From Hydrogenophilales bacterium RIFOXYD1_FULL_62_11 (lineage in GTDB: Bacteria > Pseudomonadota > Gammaproteobacteria > Burkholderiales > Thiobacillaceae): a stretch of 9,271 nucleotides of DNA. Of this stretch, positions 6,816 to 9,271 are shown one piece after another. The stretch lies in the NCBI GenBank assembly GCA_001802655.1, contig MGZO01000038.1:13060-22330 (forward strand). Direction: 5' to 3'. The notes below the pieces were generated by a model that did not search any database, was not told the DNA's origin, and saw only the letters and a program-made list of their open reading frames with translations. How positions within the stretch are numbered: position 1 is the stretch's first letter; each line of letters opens with the position of its first letter. The position numbers and the translations under genes were made by a program.

Positions 6816-9271
6816 GCGGCAGCCCGCAATTCGTTCCCCGTCGCGGCAACCTGTCGCGCTGGGCCATCGAGCATCCGGCGCTGGTGCGCTTTTTCATCGT
6901 GCTGATCCTGCTGGTGGGCGCGCGTTCCTATCTGCAGTTGGGACAGGCCGAGGACCCGCCGTTTACCTTCAAGACCATGCTGATCCAGGCCCAGTGGCCG
7001 GGCGCGACGACACAGGAGGTTTCCGAGCAGCTGACCGAGCGCATCGAGAAAAAGCTGCAGGAAATGCCCGAGCTGGATTTTGTGTCGAGCTATGCCAAGC
7101 CAGGCGAGACCGCGCTGTTCGTCAATCTCAAGGAAACCCTGCGCGGGCGCGACGTGGCGGACGCCTGGTATCAGGTGCGGAAGAAAATCGGCGACCTCGC
7201 GCCGCAACTGCCTGCCGGGGTACAGGGACCGTTTTTCAACGACGAATTCGGCGACACCTTCGGCTCGATTTACGCCATCACCGGCGATGGCTTCAGTCGC
7301 GCCGACCTGCGCCGCATCGGCGAGGATGCGCAGCGCGAAGTGCGGCGCCTGCCCAACGTCGGCAAGGTCGAACTGTTCGGCGTGGTGGCGGAAAAAATCT
7401 ACATCGAGGTGCCGACGCAGAAGCTCGCCACCCTGGGGATCTCGCCGCAACAGATCATCCAGGCGGTGCAGGAACAGAACAGCATCGTCGCCAACGGCCG
7501 GGTGGAAAACGCGGTGCTGTCGATCCCGCTGCGGCAGTCGGGCGCGTATGTCGATGTCGAGCGCCTGCGCGCAACCCGGATTCAGGTCGGCGCGCGCAGC
7601 CTGCGCCTGGGTGACATCGCCGAGGTGACGCGGCGTTACGAAGACCCGCCCGCCACCGAAATCCGCTCGCAGGGCGAAGCGGCGGTGCTGCTCGGCGTGT
7701 CGCTGGCCGATGGCGGCGATGTGGTGGCAATGGGGCATGCCGTGGCCACGGCCATGGATGCCCTACAAAAAGCGCAGCCGGTCGGGGTGGACATCCGCCA
7801 GATTCACGACCAGCCCAGCATCGTGACCCGTGCAGTCAAGCTGTTCATGCAAAGCTTTCTGGAAGCCGTGGCCATCGTGCTGGCAGTGACTTTTCTGGCG
7901 CTGAAATGGCGTGCCGGACTGGTCGTGATGCTGAGCATTCCGGTGGTGCTGGCGATCACCTTCACCGCGATGTGGCTGCTGAACATCGACCTGCATCGCA
8001 TCTCCACCGGCGCGCTCATCATTGCGCTCGGCCTGCTGGTGGACGACGCCATCATCGCGGTCGAAATGATGGCGCACAAACTCGAGGCCGGTTGGGGACG
8101 CTTCGAGGCGGCGACCTATGCCTTTCAGTCCACTGCGTTTCCCATGCTGACGGGTACGCTCTTGACCGCTACCGCGTTTCTGCCGATCGCACTCGCCAAG
8201 TCGGTCGTCGGCGAATACACCTTCGCGATTTTTGCGGTTACGACGATTGCGCTGCTGTCGTCCTGGCTGGTGGCTGTCATCGTCACGCCCTACCTGGGCT
8301 ATGTGCTGCTGAAGCCGACGCATCAGGTCGCTGACGAGGAGGCCAGCTATCACACATCGTTTTACCGCCGTTTCCGGGCGATGGTGACCTGGTGCGTGAC
8401 CAGGCGCCGCACGGTGATTGCGCTGACGGTGCTGGCGCTGGTTATCGGCGTGGCAGCGATGCAGAAGGTGGAGAAACAGTTCTTCCCGCAGTCCGACCGG
8501 CTGGAGATTCTGGTCGAAATGTGGCTGCCGGAAGGTGCCTCCATCGACGCCACGCGCGCCGAGGCGGTCAGGCTCGAGTCCCTGTTGCGGCGGGACAAGG
8601 ACGTGGCGCACGTTGTCAACTACATCGGCCAGGGTGCGCCGCGCTTCGTGCTGGGGCTGGATCAACGGCTGAACAATCGCAACTTCGCGCAGCTGGTGGT
8701 GATCGCGCAGGATGTGCCGGCGCGCGAGCGGGAGATTGCCCGCATCCGCCAGGTGTTCGACACTGATTTCCCCAATGTGCGCGGCCGCGCGGTGCGCTTT
8801 GAATACGGCCCGCCGGCGGGCTATCCGGTGCAATACCGGCTGAGCGGAACCGACATCCCGCAACTCAAGCTGCAGGCGGAAAAACTGCGCAAGATCGTCG
8901 CCGCGCAGCCCCAGATCACTGCGGTGAATCTCGACTGGAACGAGCAATCGCTGGCCATGCACGCTCAGCTCGATCAGGACAAGATCAAGGCGCTGGGGCT
9001 GAGTTCGGAGCAGGTCGGGCGCGTGCTGTCCTTGCAGCTGGCGGGCGCCCGCGTCACCCAGTTTCGCGAAAACGATCTGCTGATCGATGTGGTGCTGCGC
9101 ACCCCGCGCAGCGAACACCGCGATGTCGATGCGCTGCGCGCGCTGCCCATCGGCAACTTCAACGGCCAGAGCGTGACGCTGGGGCAGATCGCCACCTTCG
9201 AGCCGGTGTTCGAAGACGGCGTGATCTGGCGGCGCGACCGCCTGCCGACCATCGCCGTGCGCGGCGACCCG
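6812..9271 (+). CDS. RND efflux pump, inner-membrane permease (partial, 3' end outside window)
   Basis: An AcrB/MexK-type proton-driven exporter (COG0841, HAE1-like). The first 820 residues of about 1020-1050 are present. Seen are TM1 near residues 24-41, the first periplasmic loop (AEDPPFTFKTMLIQAQWPGA at its start, with porter and docking domains), the cluster TM2-TM6 from about residue 346 to 515, TM7 near residue 534 and most of the second periplasmic loop. TM4 contains GLLVDDAIIAVEMM with the paired aspartates D411 and D412, equivalent to the proton-relay pair of AcrB, so it should be an active drug/organic-compound type pump rather than a heavy-metal HME type. The start overlaps the adaptor stop by four bases. 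The frame is open to the right edge with no break. Substrate is unknown. Confidence 0.93.
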   Translation, partial: MSGSPQFVPRRGNLSRWAIEHPALVRFFIVLILLVGARSYLQLGQAEDPPFTFKTMLIQAQWPGATTQEVSEQLTERIEKKLQEMPELDFVSSYAKPGETALFVNLKETLRGRDVADAWYQVRKKIGDLAPQLPAGVQGPFFNDEFGDTFGSIYAITGDGFSRADLRRIGEDAQREVRRLPNVGKVELFGVVAEKIYIEVPTQKLATLGISPQQIIQAVQEQNSIVANGRVENAVLSIPLRQSGAYVDVERLRATRIQVGARSLRLGDIAEVTRRYEDPPATEIRSQGEAAVLLGVSLADGGDVVAMGHAVATAMDALQKAQPVGVDIRQIHDQPSIVTRAVKLFMQSFLEAVAIVLAVTFLALKWRAGLVVMLSIPVVLAITFTAMWLLNIDLHRISTGALIIALGLLVDDAIIAVEMMAHKLEAGWGRFEAATYAFQSTAFPMLTGTLLTATAFLPIALAKSVVGEYTFAIFAVTTIALLSSWLVAVIVTPYLGYVLLKPTHQVADEEASYHTSFYRRFRAMVTWCVTRRRTVIALTVLALVIGVAAMQKVEKQFFPQSDRLEILVEMWLPEGASIDATRAEAVRLESLLRRDKDVAHVVNYIGQGAPRFVLGLDQRLNNRNFAQLVVIAQDVPAREREIARIRQVFDTDFPNVRGRAVRFEYGPPAGYPVQYRLSGTDIPQLKLQAEKLRKIVAAQPQITAVNLDWNEQSLAMHAQLDQDKIKALGLSSEQVGRVLSLQLAGARVTQFRENDLLIDVVLRTPRSEHRDVDALRALPIGNFNGQSVTLGQIATFEPVFEDGVIWRRDRLPTIAVRGDP

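Noticed and set aside
6680..9118. Two long minus-strand open frames (6680-7738 and 7763-9118) opposite the RND pump
   Set aside because: Rich in His/Arg/Gln with no domain signal; they mirror the codon bias of the clear RND pump on the plus strand.

Overview
This 9.3-kb window is high-GC DNA from a proteobacterium, most likely a betaproteobacterium. The main clue is the DksA protein at 5123-5542, which keeps one of the four zinc-finger cysteines and otherwise matches the usual betaproteobacterial form. Genus is not resolved. Genes are densely packed with several ATGA stop/start overlaps; the longest stretch without a gene is 196 bases (5543-5738). I saw no RNA genes, mobile elements or CRISPR arrays.

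Left part (1-5041, all on the minus strand): seven genes that look like one operon for zinc starvation. In transcription order they are a Fur-family regulator of Zur type, a COG0523 (CobW/P47K) GTPase metallochaperone, YidD, a small exported Cys/His-rich protein resembling DUF2946, an outer-membrane porin-like protein with an N-terminal coiled coil, a ZnuA-like periplasmic zinc-binding protein and a ZnuB-like permease that runs off the left edge. Gaps are 17, -4, 10, 60, 10 and -4 bases. A near-perfect 29-bp inverted repeat (5058-5086) sits just upstream of the regulator and overlaps a candidate promoter, as expected for an autoregulated Zur operator controlling the whole set. The inferred job is a zinc uptake route from the outer membrane (porin) through the periplasm (Cys/His protein, ZnuA) and inner membrane (ZnuB) to allocation in the cytosol (GTPase), under a single sensor. 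The ABC ATPase (ZnuC) is not in the window. YidD, normally a membrane-protein-insertion helper next to rnpA and yidC, is the unexpected member.

Middle (5087-5738): dksA on the minus strand, separated from the zinc operon by a clear intrinsic terminator. Its leader carries two small hairpins, and a third hairpin lies nearer the divergent efflux genes.

Right part (5739-9271, plus strand): a two-gene RND efflux operon, with a lipoprotein periplasmic adaptor and an HAE1-type inner-membrane pump coupled by an ATGA overlap. The pump is cut by the right edge.
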